Shown here piece after piece: positions 9,242 through 19,858 of a stretch of DNA of 64,000 nucleotides (positions are counted from its first letter, which is position 1; each line of letters starts with the position of its first letter). A program made the translations under genes and the position numbers. Under the pieces are notes generated by a model, which saw nothing but the letters and a program-made list of their open reading frames with translations, did no database searches and had not been told where the DNA came from. The DNA is from Rhodopirellula bahusiensis (GTDB lineage: Bacteria > Planctomycetota > Planctomycetia > Pirellulales > Pirellulaceae), in contig NZ_NIZW01000026.1 in assembly GCF_002727185.1 (NCBI RefSeq), positions 25,882 through 89,881 on the forward strand, written 5' to 3'.

Positions 9242-9868
9242 GTGAGCGGCCCCGCTGACGATTCAGGCCGCATTCCAAGGGTCACCGGTTCGGTCCAAGA
9301 CTGGACGCAATTGCAGATCGATTGCGTCCGCCGGTGGCACGATGAACCCATGGCCAACCCGTACTCGGGTTGGCTGGGTTGGGTGTGCCAGCAACACGCT
9401 TTCAATTTTGAGTTGTGGCACGAAGAAGACGTCGCACGCAATCCAAAAGTGACCGACGCTCGAATCGCGGAAGTCAAACGTTCCATCGATCGGCTGAATC
9501 AACAGCGAAACGATTGGATCGAAAAGCTGGACGATGCGATCACGGAATCCATCCAGCAATCGGATGTCGTGGTTCCCGAGGACGCTCCGATCAACACCGA
9601 GACGCCCGGCAGTGCGATTGACCGGTTGTCGATCATGTCGCTGCGTTTGTTCCATTACGCCGAGCAGTTGCAACGGCAGGATGTCGATGCCGGGCACCGA
9701 TCCAAGGTGGAGGCGAGGTGGTTGCTTTGCCAAGTCCAACACGCGGATCTTTCGGCGTCGTTGCAGACGTTGATCGATGACATTTTCGCTGGCCACAAAC
9801 GTCACAAGACGTACCGCCAAATGAAGATGTACAACGACCCCAGCCTCAATCCCGAGATGTCGGGTTGA
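9242..9868 (+). CDS. DUF4254 family protein
   Basis: 208 residues from a GTG four bases after the ilvC stop, so it is probably co-transcribed with ilvC. The sequence is mainly helical, with WHEEDVARNPKVTDARIAEVKRSIDRLNQQRN, SAIDRLSIMSLRLFHY and a C-terminal HKTYRQMKMYNDPSLNPEM, all matching the DUF4254 family of Planctomycetes and Bacteroidetes. In other bacteria this family often lies near glycosyltransferases and surface polysaccharide genes. Its function is unknown, and there is no signal peptide or membrane segment. Confidence 0.82.
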   Translation: MSGPADDSGRIPRVTGSVQDWTQLQIDCVRRWHDEPMANPYSGWLGWVCQQHAFNFELWHEEDVARNPKVTDARIAEVKRSIDRLNQQRNDWIEKLDDAITESIQQSDVVVPEDAPINTETPGSAIDRLSIMSLRLFHYAEQLQRQDVDAGHRSKVEARWLLCQVQHADLSASLQTLIDDIFAGHKRHKTYRQMKMYNDPSLNPEMSG

Positions 9869-9884
9869 GGGGTCGGGTTTTGAC

Positions 9885-10154
9885 GGCCTTGCTAACGCGG
9901 CGGGTTATGAAATGAGCGATGCACTGGCGTGCGTTGCTTGCTCGCCTCGCTTTGTTCCAAAGCATCGGTTCGGATGCCATGTGAGACATGGCCTACATGT
10001 CTCCGTAGCCGAATTCGCCAAGAATTCGGACGGGCATGGGCGAGCCATGTCGGCGGGCAACCTGTAGCACGGCGGTCTCCGCCGTGAGTTCCCTTCGGCA
10101 ATGGCATCCGGCGACGCACCAATCACGGTCCGAATTCTTGGCAAATCCGGCTAC
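9885..10154. repeat. Intergenic cluster of dispersed palindromic repeats
   Basis: Between two convergent genes lie, in order: a copy of the 'cgcggcgggttatg' family (9885-9909), a block with gcctcgctttgttccaaagc that recurs at about 30582, a small palindrome gccatgtgagacatggc, and two copies of the gtagccg..attcgccaagaatt family in opposite orientation (10005-10031 and 10128-10154). The two inverted copies could fold on each other. The same families recur at about 16.4, 30.6, 53.6 and 55.2-55.9 kb. They resemble REP-type intergenic repeats; no transposase for them is seen here. Confidence 0.75.
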
Positions 10155-10158
10155 ATGT

Positions 10159-10995
10159 TTAGGCGTCCAAACCATAGGCCTTGATCGCGTTGCCGGCGAA
10201 GAAGGCGGCTTGTTCGTCGTCGCTCAATTCGGATGCCAGTTCACGAACAGTGTCCAGCCATTGTTTGTGGCCGGTTCTGAGCAAGCACACGGGCCAGTCA
10301 CTGCCGAACATCAGACGCTGCGGCCCGAAGGCTTCCAAAGCAATGTCCCAGTACGGACGAATGGTTTCGATGTTCCATTCCGCGTCGCGAACTTCGGTGG
10401 CCACGCCAGAGAATTTGCAGGTCAGGTTTTCGCGGCGGGCGAGTTCTTTGAAGTGAGGTTCCCACTGGGGATCCATCTTGCCACCTGAGATCGTTGGCTT
10501 GGCAATGTGATCGACCACCATCGGCAAACTCGCGTGGCGGTCCGCGAAATCGATTGCCGCGGGAAGCTGTTTGGCGAAGATCAGAATGTCATAGACCAAG
10601 TTGTGTTGGCCGAGCAGCGAGACGCCGTGATTGAACTCTTTGCCATCGAGAAATCGATCGTCCGGTTCATCTTGGACAACGTGTCGCATGCCGACCAGCT
10701 TGGGACGCCCGGAGATCGATTCCAGTTGGGACTCGATGTCAGAATCCGCCAGCCCAATCCAGCCCACCACGCCGTGAATCAAGGGTTCCGCCGTAGCGAT
10801 AGCCAGCAGATCCTCGGTTTCCTGCATCAATTGGCGAGCTTGTACGCTGACAAATCCGTCGACACCACTTTTGGCGGCAATCTCGCGAAGTTGGGCGGCG
10901 AGGAAGTCTTGGCGCAGAACGCTCATCTCGTCGCTGATCCAACCATATTCTTCTGGATCGTAGGCCCAAAGGTGGTGGTGCGAATCGATCAACAT
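10159..10995 (-). CDS. Amidohydrolase-2 family TIM-barrel hydrolase (fuconolactonase-like)
   Basis: 278 residues from the ATG at 10995. The start MLIDSHHHLWAYDPEEYGWI carries the H-x-H metal motif and the spacing typical of the amidohydrolase-related group that includes L-fuconolactonase and other lactone hydrolases. Later motifs are LPMVVDHIAKP (metal-binding His), CKFSGV and the final MFGSDWPVC with the catalytic Asp. The true substrate is unknown; sugar lactones from algal polysaccharides would suit a marine planctomycete, but that is inference. It is divergent from metH. Confidence 0.82.
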   Translation of the reverse strand: MLIDSHHHLWAYDPEEYGWISDEMSVLRQDFLAAQLREIAAKSGVDGFVSVQARQLMQETEDLLAIATAEPLIHGVVGWIGLADSDIESQLESISGRPKLVGMRHVVQDEPDDRFLDGKEFNHGVSLLGQHNLVYDILIFAKQLPAAIDFADRHASLPMVVDHIAKPTISGGKMDPQWEPHFKELARRENLTCKFSGVATEVRDAEWNIETIRPYWDIALEAFGPQRLMFGSDWPVCLLRTGHKQWLDTVRELASELSDDEQAAFFAGNAIKAYGLDA

Positions 10996-11351
10996 GATGG
11001 CTTTCTCTATAGAGAAATGTGGTTTGGGGAAGGTGTTCGGCGTGGCAAAACACGCGCGAGCCACATCCTATCTTGCAACGCCAACAAGGGAACCTGAAGG
11101 CTGGTTGGTGTGTCCTGCTTGAACAACAAAATGGTGCCTGACGGGCCGCTGCCGATCCCGCGCTCTTCCCGGTGGTGGACCACCGAGCGACGGATGCACT
11201 CGTCGCCCACTTGAAAATTGCGTTCGTCTCTGCCGTTCGGGTTGCTCGTTTGTTGACCGGCGACGAAGATATCGGTTCAAAGGTGCCGGAAAAGGCCGTC
11301 TTTTGCGAACCCTTTTTGATTTTCATCCCTTCGCCTGCTTTTGGGTCATCC
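10996..11351. promoter_or_regulatory. Divergent region between amidohydrolase and metH
   Basis: The 356-base region must hold both promoters. I looked for a cobalamin or SAM-type riboswitch in front of metH. Some fragments are suggestive (aacaagggaacc, then a GC-rich stem near 11155-11185), but no complete B12-box arrangement can be drawn, so none is called. A frame open through the region in phase with metH is not judged coding. Confidence 0.35.
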
Positions 11352-14300
11352 ATGTTGCAAGCCTCTTCGACTGATCAGCTTCTCGCCGAACTCATCCGTG
11401 AACGCATTTTGATGCTCGACGGTGCGATGGGAACGATGATCCAGCGGTTGGAATTCGACGAAGCAGCGGTGCGCGGTGACCGGTTTGCCGACCATCACAA
11501 AGACCTGAAGAACTTCTCGGACATTTTGTGCCTGACTCATCCTGAGAAGATCACCGAGATCCACTCCAAGTACTACGAGTCGGGCAGCGACATCGTCGAA
11601 ACGAACTCATTTGGTGCGTCGCCGATCGGGATGGTCGAGTTTGACCTCCCGTTGGATTTAGTCGACGAGATCAACATTGCCGCGGTCGCGTGCGCTCGCA
11701 AAGCCGCCGATCAGTGGACCGAGAAGACACCCGACAAACCCCGCTTTGTTGCTGGTTCGATTGGGCCAACGACGATGCAGCTCGCCATCAGCACCGATGT
11801 GGAGGACGCTGCTTTTCGAGCGACCACGTTCGACAAGCTGGCCGACAGCTACTACGCCCAAGTGAAATCGCTGTGCGAAGCGGGCGTGGATATCTTGCTG
11901 CCTGAAACGGCCATCGACACTTTGAACCTGAAGTCGTGTTTGTTCGCGATCCAGCGTTACTTTGACGAAGGCGGCCGGCGGGTTCCCGTGATGGTATCGG
12001 GGACGTTCGACAAAGGCGGCCGAACGTTTGTCAGCGGTCAAAGTGTGGAAGCTTTTGTCACGGCACTGTCACACTTCCCCGTGTTGTCGGTCGGGATGAA
12101 CTGTGCCCTCGGGCCAGACATCATGCGTCCGCACGTGGAGGAAATGTCCAAAGCGACCGGGCTGCCGATCAGTTGCCACCCGAACGCTGGGTTGCCCAAC
12201 GAGATGGGCGCGTTTGACTTGGACCCCAAGCCAATGGCAGAGATCGTCGGTGAATACGCTGACAATGGTTGGATCAACATTCTTGGTGGTTGTTGCGGAA
12301 CCACTCCCGATCACATCCGTGCGATGACGGAACGGGTCAAGAATTGCAAACCCAAGCAGGACGACAAGGGCGGTCCAGTATGGACTCGGTTGTCGGGTCA
12401 GTTGCCGATGGTGATGCGGCCCGAGATCCCATTCACGATGGTCGGTGAACGCACCAACGTGACCGGTAGTCGCAAGTTCGCTCGCTTGATTCGCAACGAA
12501 GAGTACGACGAAGCGGTCGAGGTTGCGCGCGAACAAGTCGAGAACGGTGCAACGATCATCGACGTGAACTTCGATGATGCGTTGCTCGATGGCGTCGAAG
12601 CCATGACGCGATTCTTGCGTTTGATCGCGGGTGACTCCGTCGTGGCCGCGGTTCCAGTGATGATCGACAGCAGCCGCTGGGAAGTCATCGAGGCTGGATT
12701 GCAAAACGTGCAAGGCAAAGCGATCGTCAACTCGATCTCTCTCAAAGACGGCGAAGAAGAATTTCTGCGTCGCGCGAGGTTGGTGCGCCAATATGGTGCG
12801 GCGACGGTCGTGATGGCGTTTGACGAAGAGGGCCAAGCAGCCGACGAGGACAACAAGGTCCGAATTTGCAAACGAGCTTACGACTTATTAGTCAACCAAG
12901 CCCACTTCCCGCCAGAAGACATCATCTTTGACCCCAACATCCTGACGGTTGCGACGGGGATGGAGGAGCACAACAACTACGCGGTTGATTTCGTCAACGC
13001 GGTTGAACGGATCAAGAAAGAATGTCCTGGTGCGAAGACCAGCGGCGGCGTCAGCAACATCAGCTTCAGCTTCCGCGGTAACGACCCGGTTCGCGAAGCC
13101 ATCCACAGTGCGTTTCTGTACCGCGCGGTGAAGGCGGGTTTGGACATGGGGATCGTCAACGCGGGGCAGTTGGAAGTCTACGAAGAGATCCCGAAGGTCT
13201 TGCTCGAGCATGTCGAAGATGTGCTTTGGAATCGCCGTGACGATGCGACGGATCGGATGTTGGAATTCGCTGAGACCGTTAAAGGCAGCGGCAAGAAGAA
13301 GTCTGGCGAAGACTTGGCATGGCGAGAAAACTCCATTGAAGAGCGGATGAAGCATGCTCTGATCAAAGGCATCGACAAATACATCGTTGAAGACACCGAA
13401 GAGGCTCGCCAGCACTACGACAAATGCTTGCACATCATCGAAGGTCCGTTGATGGCTGGGATGAGTGTGGTGGGTGATTTATTTGGTCAAGGCAAGATGT
13501 TTTTGCCTCAGGTCGTCAAATCCGCACGCGTGATGAAGAAGGCGGTCGCTTATCTCGAACCGTTCATGGAACAGGAAAAGATCGAGGCCGGAACGCAAGA
13601 TTTCAAAGCCCGCGGCAAGTTCTTGATCGCGACGGTTAAAGGCGACGTGCACGACATCGGCAAGAATATTGTGGGTGTGGTGTTGCAGTGCAACAACTAC
13701 GAAGTGATCGACCTGGGCGTGATGGTTTCCAGCGAAAAGATTCTGGAAGAAGCCGCCAAGCACAATGCCGACATGATCGGTTTGTCGGGGCTGATCACGC
13801 CCAGCCTCGATGAGATGGTTCATGTCGCTCGAGAGATGAAACGCATCGGGATGAAGAAGCCATTGTTGGTCGGCGGTGCGACGACGAGTGCCAAGCACAC
13901 GGCGGTTCGTATCGCACCAGCCTACGATGGTCCGGTGCTGCACGTCTTGGATGCCAGTCGCAGTGTTGGCGTCGTGGAAAAGTTGCTCAGTGACGATTCT
14001 CGCGCTGCATTTTTGGAAGCCAATGTCAGCGAACAAGAGAAGCTGGTCAGCAGCTTCCGCGAACGCAAGCAGACCTTGGTTCCTTATGAACAAGCCCTCG
14101 AGAAGCGATTCAAAACGGATTGGGATTCAGTTCGAATCGATCAGCCGGAGTTCGTTGGAACGAAGGTGCTCGATGACTTCCCGCTGGCAACGCTTCGTGA
14201 CTACATCGATTGGTCGCCGTACTTCATGACATGGGAGCTGAAGGGCAAGTACCCGAAGATCTTCCAAGACGAAACGGTTGGACCGATCGCCAAAGAGGTG

Positions 14301-15056
14301 TTCGAAAAAGCGAACACGATGCTCGACCGAGTCATCAGTGAGAAACTGATTCAGGCCAAAGGTGTGTATGGTTTCTGGCCGGCTGCATCGGACGGCGATG
14401 ACATCATTGTCTACGCCGATGAGTCGCGAATGGAAGAACGCACACGATTCCATTGCTTGCGTCAGCAATGGGAGCGTCGCGGGCAGAAGGATTTCCGTTC
14501 GTTGGCCGACTACATCGCGCCCGTCGACAGTGGTCGCAATGACTACCTCGGTGGCTTTGCCGTGACCGCTGGATTGGGCGCTGAGGAATTGTCGATGCGA
14601 TTTAAAAAGGAACTCGACGACGAAAGTTCGATCATCGCTTCTGCGGTGGCCGATCGTTGTGCCGAAGCCTTTGCGGAATACTTGCACCAGCAAGTTCGCG
14701 AGCAGTGGCAATACGGCAAGGAAGAGAACCTGTCCAGCGACGACATGATCGCAGAGAAGTACCGTGGCATTCGACCGGCAGCGGGCTATCCCGCCTGTCC
14801 CGATCACACTGAGAAGCGAACCTTGTTTGACTTGTTGGACGCCGAAAAGAACACCGGTATTAATTTGACCGAAAACTACGCGATGTCACCGGGCGCCAGC
14901 GTCAGCGGTTTGTACTTCTCGCATCCCGACGCAAAGTACTTCACGGTCGACCGGATGACGAAAGACCAAATCGAATCGTATGCGACTCGGAAGGGTTGGC
15001 CGATTTCGGAAGTTGAGCGTTGGTTGTCACCCAACTTGGCGTATGACCCATCCTGA
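11352..15056 (+). CDS. metH: Cobalamin-dependent methionine synthase
   Basis: 1234 residues from the ATG at 11352, close to the 1227 of E. coli MetH, with all four modules in order. The homocysteine-binding barrel ([10 protein letters not shown] near the start; zinc cysteines in GGCCGTT at about 313) comes first. The methyl-folate barrel ([12 protein letters not shown]) is next. The cobalamin domain has D-x-H-x2-G at about 765 ([12 protein letters not shown]). The C-terminal reactivation domain has [12 protein letters not shown]. It transfers methyl from methyl-tetrahydrofolate to homocysteine via B12. The next gene begins inside its last codons. Confidence 0.96.
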   Translation: MLQASSTDQLLAELIRERILMLDGAMGTMIQRLEFDEAAVRGDRFADHHKDLKNFSDILCLTHPEKITEIHSKYYESGSDIVETNSFGASPIGMVEFDLPLDLVDEINIAAVACARKAADQWTEKTPDKPRFVAGSIGPTTMQLAISTDVEDAAFRATTFDKLADSYYAQVKSLCEAGVDILLPETAIDTLNLKSCLFAIQRYFDEGGRRVPVMVSGTFDKGGRTFVSGQSVEAFVTALSHFPVLSVGMNCALGPDIMRPHVEEMSKATGLPISCHPNAGLPNEMGAFDLDPKPMAEIVGEYADNGWINILGGCCGTTPDHIRAMTERVKNCKPKQDDKGGPVWTRLSGQLPMVMRPEIPFTMVGERTNVTGSRKFARLIRNEEYDEAVEVAREQVENGATIIDVNFDDALLDGVEAMTRFLRLIAGDSVVAAVPVMIDSSRWEVIEAGLQNVQGKAIVNSISLKDGEEEFLRRARLVRQYGAATVVMAFDEEGQAADEDNKVRICKRAYDLLVNQAHFPPEDIIFDPNILTVATGMEEHNNYAVDFVNAVERIKKECPGAKTSGGVSNISFSFRGNDPVREAIHSAFLYRAVKAGLDMGIVNAGQLEVYEEIPKVLLEHVEDVLWNRRDDATDRMLEFAETVKGSGKKKSGEDLAWRENSIEERMKHALIKGIDKYIVEDTEEARQHYDKCLHIIEGPLMAGMSVVGDLFGQGKMFLPQVVKSARVMKKAVAYLEPFMEQEKIEAGTQDFKARGKFLIATVKGDVHDIGKNIVGVVLQCNNYEVIDLGVMVSSEKILEEAAKHNADMIGLSGLITPSLDEMVHVAREMKRIGMKKPLLVGGATTSAKHTAVRIAPAYDGPVLHVLDASRSVGVVEKLLSDDSRAAFLEANVSEQEKLVSSFRERKQTLVPYEQALEKRFKTDWDSVRIDQPEFVGTKVLDDFPLATLRDYIDWSPYFMTWELKGKYPKIFQDETVGPIAKEVFEKANTMLDRVISEKLIQAKGVYGFWPAASDGDDIIVYADESRMEERTRFHCLRQQWERRGQKDFRSLADYIAPVDSGRNDYLGGFAVTAGLGAEELSMRFKKELDDESSIIASAVADRCAEAFAEYLHQQVREQWQYGKEENLSSDDMIAEKYRGIRPAAGYPACPDHTEKRTLFDLLDAEKNTGINLTENYAMSPGASVSGLYFSHPDAKYFTVDRMTKDQIESYATRKGWPISEVERWLSPNLAYDPS

Positions 15057-16371
15057 TCGTCGGTGGCTGTGGTTGGTCAGTGGGATCATCCTCGTATTCT
15101 TGGTGCGAGGTTCGATCGTGCTTGCCAAGATGGATTCGCTCGACGCGGATCCGGATGCCTATCGAGTGATTGCGGAAACGCTGGCCCAAACCGGCACCTT
15201 CGGTTTGATGGGGGAGGGCGGCGAAGCGACACCGACCGCGTTTCGGCCTCCGTTGTACCCGTGGTTGCTTTCATTCTTTGTTGGCGCCGATGGGCACTTG
15301 GGGTCTCGTTGGGTCGCCGCGCTGCATGTTTGCTTGGGCGTGCTGACGGTTGGTTTGACCTGGGACATTGCTCGCCGGTGGTGGTCGGATCGAACGGCCT
15401 ATGTCGCAGCGGCTTTGGTGACAATCGACCCGATGTTGCTTTGGCAGTCGACGCTCGTGATGACAGAGACAATCGCTACCGCGTTGACGGCGATGGTTTG
15501 GTGGTGGTGGGTGGCGAGGCTGAACCCCAGGCCTGTCGACAAAGTGTTTGACGATGGGACGCCTGCCAACTCATGTGATCTGTCACCTTGGCGGCCCATG
15601 ATCAACGCGGTTGTGTTTGGCGGTTTGCTATCGCTGACGGTTTTGTGCCGGCCGACGTTCTTGGTTTGGGCTGCGATGTTGGTACCCGCGTTGCTCTTCG
15701 TCGGTCCGACTTGTCGCATCCGGCGAGCAGCCCGTGTCGGCGTTGTGGGTTTAATTCTCGTTGCGACTGTTGGTCTTTGGACGTTGCGGAATGTATCGCA
15801 ACTTGGGCATCCGGTTTGGGCGACAACGCATGGCGGGTACACGTTGCTTTTGGCTAACAATGATTCATTTTATGACTCCCTGAACGAGTCATCGATTGGA
15901 TGGAAACCTTGGGAACGCAGGCCATGGGATCCGACCGAATTCTTTGCTGAGTACGAAGCCCGAGAAAGGGGCGACGACGAGGTTTCGGATGATCGAGTTG
16001 CTTATGAAATGGCCAAGTCCACCATTTCGAATCGGCCTGCAATGTTTGCTTGGTCGTGCCTCGTTCGGGCGACGAGCCTTTGGCATCCGTTTCCCGCTCG
16101 CACGCCCGATCGTTCGATGTTGGTGATTCTTGTGATCGGAATTTATCAGACGGGAGTGTTGTGCTTGGCCGTGTTGGGAATCGCCAAGCACTGGCGTTCG
16201 TGGCGACACCCGAACGCCTGGCCAGTCTTCGCGATGGTTGTCACGTTGACCGTCGTGCACAGTGTCTATTGGAGCAATCCGAGAATGCGGTCTCCGGTCA
16301 TCCCGATGTTGGCCGTTGCGGCGGCGTGCTTGACTTTGCCGAAGGGAGATGAGGAAACCGAGATGACGTAG
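15043..16371 (+). CDS. Polytopic membrane glycosyltransferase (PMT/ArnT-like, GT39/83 type)
   Basis: 442 residues from the ATG at 15043, overlapping the end of metH by 14 bases. After the first membrane helix comes the extracytoplasmic loop [17 protein letters not shown], then [14 protein letters not shown], a pattern typical of lipid-linked sugar transferases (dolichyl-phosphate mannosyltransferase/ArnT type). About nine to eleven hydrophobic helices follow. Such enzymes move a sugar from a polyprenyl-phosphate carrier to protein or lipid outside the membrane. The acceptor is unknown. The overlap suggests co-transcription with metH but no functional tie is obvious. Confidence 0.75.
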   Translation: MTHPDRRWLWLVSGIILVFLVRGSIVLAKMDSLDADPDAYRVIAETLAQTGTFGLMGEGGEATPTAFRPPLYPWLLSFFVGADGHLGSRWVAALHVCLGVLTVGLTWDIARRWWSDRTAYVAAALVTIDPMLLWQSTLVMTETIATALTAMVWWWWVARLNPRPVDKVFDDGTPANSCDLSPWRPMINAVVFGGLLSLTVLCRPTFLVWAAMLVPALLFVGPTCRIRRAARVGVVGLILVATVGLWTLRNVSQLGHPVWATTHGGYTLLLANNDSFYDSLNESSIGWKPWERRPWDPTEFFAEYEARERGDDEVSDDRVAYEMAKSTISNRPAMFAWSCLVRATSLWHPFPARTPDRSMLVILVIGIYQTGVLCLAVLGIAKHWRSWRHPNAWPVFAMVVTLTVVHSVYWSNPRMRSPVIPMLAVAAACLTLPKGDEETEMT

Positions 16372-16405
16372 TCGGAGTCGTCAAGAACTGGAGCGGATGT
16401 TGGGG

Positions 16406-16506
16406 GGCCTTGCTAACGCTGCGGGTTATGAATTGAGGGATCGGATTACCTTGCTGACCCAACGCATTGTGAATGGAGGGGCCGAATTCTTGGCGAATCC
16501 GGCTAC
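16406..16506. repeat. Intergenic repeat pair between convergent genes
   Basis: A copy of the gctaacgc..gcgggttatg family (16406-16430) is followed by a copy of the ccgaattcttggcgaatccg family in minus orientation (16482-16506). The same two families occur together at 9.9-10.1 kb and around 55 kb. The cluster sits between two convergent genes, a usual place for REP-like elements. Confidence 0.7.
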
Positions 16507-16522
16507 GGTTTTTTTGATTGGG

Positions 16523-18217
16523 TTAGCGTTGCTCGAGCAGTGCTCGTTGGCGTTCGTACTTGTAACCGGGGACGAAGAAGCATCCTGCCGCGACGATGCC
16601 GAAGATCAGATGGGCGGCGGAGGGGAACACAGCCATTGCGACGGCGGTTGCGAGCAAGAGCACCGTTTGGATGTAGAACGCTCCGCTCAACATGCCGGCT
16701 TTGATGAGGAACACCATCGCGGTGATCACACCCAGCATCGGTGCCAATCGCAAAGGTTCCAATCCGATCCACCATTCCAGTGGAAACAACATGGCTGTCG
16801 TGATCAGGCTGGCGCCCCACACATGGGCGACCTGACGTTCAATGAACGTGACCGGTCCCATCCGTTGGCGAAGTTTCCAAAACACCGCCGCCCAAGCACT
16901 CAATCCGATGACCCACACTGCGACATAAATCCATCGCTCGTTGATTCCCACCAGTGCCATTTGCCAAGTCATCAGACTGGCGACCAGCAGCACCAACGAA
17001 TGCCACATCCATAGCAGGCCCCATTTCTCCAGCACGGCCGCATGATGCGTTTCGCGAAAGACTCGTGCGAGGACTTGGTTGAAGTGACCGCTTCGAGCAT
17101 CAACCCGTTCATCGGCGAGATAGGCTTCGATATCGTTGGCGAGTGCTTCCGCCGTTGGGTATCGCAAGTCAGCTGGTTTTTGCAAACAACGAATCGTGAT
17201 CATCTCCAAATCACGATCCAAGCTTGGACGAAGTGCCCGCGGCGGTGTGGGGTCTTGCTCGGTGACCAACATCACGAGTTCCATCGGCGATTCCGCGACG
17301 AAGGGAGCTCGTCCGGTCAACGCGAAGTACAGCACGCAGCCGAGCGAATAAACATCGCTGGCGGGACCGATGTCACCGCGACGACCACCGGCTTGTTCGG
17401 GCGACATGTAGGCGGGAGTCCCGACCAACATCCCGGTCCGAGTCAGGTCCATCTTCGCACCGACTTGCTTTGCCAAACCAAAGTCCGTGATCATCGGACG
17501 TCCGTCATCGGCGATCAGGATGTTGCCCGGTTTGATGTCGCGGTGCAGGATGCCGGCTTGATGAGCCACCGAAACGGCTCGAGCGATTTGAGCGACCATG
17601 CGGGCCGCCTCGCGAGGTGCCATCGGGCCGGATGCGACACGTTGGGACAAGGTTTGTCCCTCGATGAATTGCATGCTGAAGAACGGTCGGCCTTCGATGT
17701 CACCGACTTCATAGACCGGCACGATGCTGGGGTGATCCAGCGATGCCGTCGCGGCAGCTTCGGCCATGAAGCGTTGCAGATCCGCATCGCTGGCCAAGCG
17801 ACCACGAAGGATCATCTTGATCGCGACTTCTCGGTCGAGCGATCTCTGGCGGGCTCGAAAGACCACTCCCATCCCGCCCCGGCCGACTTCTTCCAGCAAA
17901 TCAAAGTCGCCGATGGTGGTTGGCAACCGAAGGCTTCGCCAACGAGTCGAGGAGTCTTCGGAAGTGTCAGGTTCATCCGGCCGCACGGGGGCTTCGTCGT
18001 AAGCCGTGCCAGCCGTGTCGGTGACCAACACCGCTCCCCACAATTGCTTCAAATCGTTCGCAAGTGTTGGGTGCTGCTCACAAATGGCAGCGAAGTCGAC
18101 AGCCTGGCCCTGGCTAACCTTGTCAGTCAGTTCCGCCAGCACATCGGCGAGGTACTGATCATGCGACCGAGCCTCCTCGGGCGAGCCGATATGCGAAGGG
18201 TCTTGTGAAGAGGCCAT
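16523..18217 (-). CDS. Serine/threonine protein kinase with C-terminal membrane segments
   Basis: 564 residues from the ATG at 18217. A short N-terminal helical part precedes a complete Hanks-type kinase: Gly loop EVGRGGMGVVFRAR, the VAIKM lysine, catalytic loop HRDIKPGNIL, ITDFGLA and GTPAYMSPEQ. After about residue 390 come several hydrophobic helices, so the enzyme is membrane-anchored with a cytoplasmic kinase. The ECF sigma gene lies seven bases upstream, so both are one operon. Kinase genes next to such sigma factors are common in Planctomycetes; the sigma factor or its control protein may be a target, which is inference. Confidence 0.9.
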   Translation of the reverse strand: MASSQDPSHIGSPEEARSHDQYLADVLAELTDKVSQGQAVDFAAICEQHPTLANDLKQLWGAVLVTDTAGTAYDEAPVRPDEPDTSEDSSTRWRSLRLPTTIGDFDLLEEVGRGGMGVVFRARQRSLDREVAIKMILRGRLASDADLQRFMAEAAATASLDHPSIVPVYEVGDIEGRPFFSMQFIEGQTLSQRVASGPMAPREAARMVAQIARAVSVAHQAGILHRDIKPGNILIADDGRPMITDFGLAKQVGAKMDLTRTGMLVGTPAYMSPEQAGGRRGDIGPASDVYSLGCVLYFALTGRAPFVAESPMELVMLVTEQDPTPPRALRPSLDRDLEMITIRCLQKPADLRYPTAEALANDIEAYLADERVDARSGHFNQVLARVFRETHHAAVLEKWGLLWMWHSLVLLVASLMTWQMALVGINERWIYVAVWVIGLSAWAAVFWKLRQRMGPVTFIERQVAHVWGASLITTAMLFPLEWWIGLEPLRLAPMLGVITAMVFLIKAGMLSGAFYIQTVLLLATAVAMAVFPSAAHLIFGIVAAGCFFVPGYKYERQRALLEQR

Positions 18218-18224
18218 CGAAGCC

Positions 18225-18890
18225 TCAACCCTGCGAGTCGTTGTCGACGCCGAAGTTTTCCTTGTCTTCCTCAAGCACTGCTTTCAACCGCCGAACCGCG
18301 CGCAAGTATCGCATGCTGGCGGCGGGTGGATTGAGGTTCAGGACTTCAGCAATCTCAAGGTTTGAAAGGTGCTCGTAGTGACGCATCAGGATGACTTCGC
18401 GGTCGCCCTCGTCCAATTTCTGAATCGCAGCTTCGACCTGACCGGCGATCTCCCGCTGCGTCGCGACGGCGGCCGGCGTCATCGCTGGGTCACACAACTG
18501 AATCGCCAAATCAACTGAGGATTCGTCGACTCGTCCGCCGCCCGCGATCGGTTGTTCGCGGTCCATGTTGCGTTTGGCGCTGACACGGTGACGGCGGTAA
18601 GTGTCGATGATGTGATCCCAGGCAATCTGCCGGAGCCACAGGTGAAACGCCATCACCGGATCATCGAGGTACTTTTGAAGACGCCCGCTCGCCTCGACCA
18701 AGACTTCTTGGACGACATCGCTGACATCCACACGACGTTGGACTTTGCGGTCCAAGCGAACCTCCACCAGTCGACGGATGGGGCCGCGGTGTCGGTCTAG
18801 CAATTGGTTGACGGCCTCAGGATCGCCCTGACGCGCTGCTTGAATCAGCACGTCCGTGTTGTCGTCCGATGGCCATAGGGATTTGGTCAT
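18225..18890 (-). CDS. ECF-type sigma factor (planctomycete kinase-linked group)
   Basis: 221 residues from the ATG at 18890 (MTKSLWPSDD). Region 2 spans DVLIQAARQGDPEAVNQLLDRH to VDVSDVVQEVLVEASGRLQKYL and WLRQIAWDHIIDTYRRH. Region 4 holds LDEGDREVILMRHYEHLSN and the helix-turn-helix LEIAEVLNLNPPAASMRYLRA. These features, and its place seven bases before a Ser/Thr kinase gene, match the ECF groups controlled by kinases in Planctomycetes rather than by classical anti-sigma factors. Confidence 0.88.
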   Translation of the reverse strand: MTKSLWPSDDNTDVLIQAARQGDPEAVNQLLDRHRGPIRRLVEVRLDRKVQRRVDVSDVVQEVLVEASGRLQKYLDDPVMAFHLWLRQIAWDHIIDTYRRHRVSAKRNMDREQPIAGGGRVDESSVDLAIQLCDPAMTPAAVATQREIAGQVEAAIQKLDEGDREVILMRHYEHLSNLEIAEVLNLNPPAASMRYLRAVRRLKAVLEEDKENFGVDNDSQG

Positions 18891-18999
18891 GTTCACGCTC
18901 CGATTACATGGTAGCGTGTTGGAAATGGGGGGAAGTGCTTCGTGCGAAAATGCCTCGCACCCAAAGTCGATGGCTGGTGGAAGCACCCGCGTCGCTAGT

Positions 19000-19737
19000 T
19001 CACTTCCATTCGCGAATTTGAATGTTCTTGAACCAGACTTTCATCGCGGGACCTTGGTGCAATTGCAACGCGATGACTCCCGAGTCGGCTTTTTTGCCGG
19101 GTTGTTGGTCGATCACGCGGATCATCAAAGTTTCGTTGATGAACTGCTCGAGTTGGTTGTCGCGAACCAAGATTCGGTAGTCGTTCCATTCGCCCAGATG
19201 AATTCCGTTGGCGAGTTCTTCGGCGGTCGCGAATTGTTCGGTCGTTTTTTCGCCGGTCGCCCAGATCGTGGTTTGTTGCCCGCGAGTGGCCAGGATTCCG
19301 CGACCCTTTTCTTCGTACAAAATTCCGGCGAAGCGATTGGTCGCATCGATGTCAGCTTGGTAGCCGCCGACGATGAACTTTTCTTCATCGAGCACCTTGC
19401 TGCGGTACTGGATGCCTGAGTTGCCGCCAACCATCTTGAATTGCAGGGTCAGCTCAAAGCTGCCTTTGACGGGGCGATCGAGGATCAAAAACGTGTTCTG
19501 CTTGATCGGGGCTTCGTCGGTGGTTTGTCCGTGGATTGCACCGTCGTCGACCGACCAAAGGTCCTCACGTCCTCGCCATCCGTCGAGGGTTTCGCCATCG
19601 AACAAGGAGATGGTTTTGGCACCCTTGATCGATTTTGCCAACGGAGTTTTGTCGCTGTCTTGAGCGTTGGCGGGTGAGGATGCGACTGCAGCGGTGAGGG
19701 CTAGGAGGCAAAGAACGCGGTTCACGGTTGAGCTCAT
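19000..19737 (-). CDS. Secreted DUF1080 (3-keto-disaccharide hydrolase-like) protein
   Basis: 245 residues from the ATG at 19737, with a clear signal peptide ending near ASSPANAQ. The mature part starts with ISLFDGETLDGWRGREDLWSVDDGAIHG and continues with FELTLQFKMVGGNSGIQYRSK and HLGEWNDYRILVRDNQLEQFIN. These are hallmarks of the concanavalin-like DUF1080 fold, some members of which act on 3-keto-glycosides. It probably acts in the periplasm on sugars. It follows hemA after 121 bases on the same strand, which need not mean co-function. Confidence 0.85.
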   Translation of the reverse strand: MSSTVNRVLCLLALTAAVASSPANAQDSDKTPLAKSIKGAKTISLFDGETLDGWRGREDLWSVDDGAIHGQTTDEAPIKQNTFLILDRPVKGSFELTLQFKMVGGNSGIQYRSKVLDEEKFIVGGYQADIDATNRFAGILYEEKGRGILATRGQQTTIWATGEKTTEQFATAEELANGIHLGEWNDYRILVRDNQLEQFINETLMIRVIDQQPGKKADSGVIALQLHQGPAMKVWFKNIQIREWK

Positions 19738-19858
19738 GAGGTGGGGCCTGGCGGGCGGGGTTTTGGGGAATGGAGACACCGATGGGCAGTTTAACCGGAG
19801 GAATCTATGGATGTTGGTCAGCGGGCAAAAACCAGCGGACAACCCACTGGAAGCTGAC

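Noticed and set aside
8200..9486. 428-codon minus-strand frame over ilvC
   Set aside because: It is antisense to a clear ilvC with full motifs; the frame results from codon composition.
10996..11351. Possible cobalamin or SAM-type riboswitch before metH
   Set aside because: Only isolated fragments resemble the conserved boxes; the full arrangement of B12 box and core helices could not be drawn.
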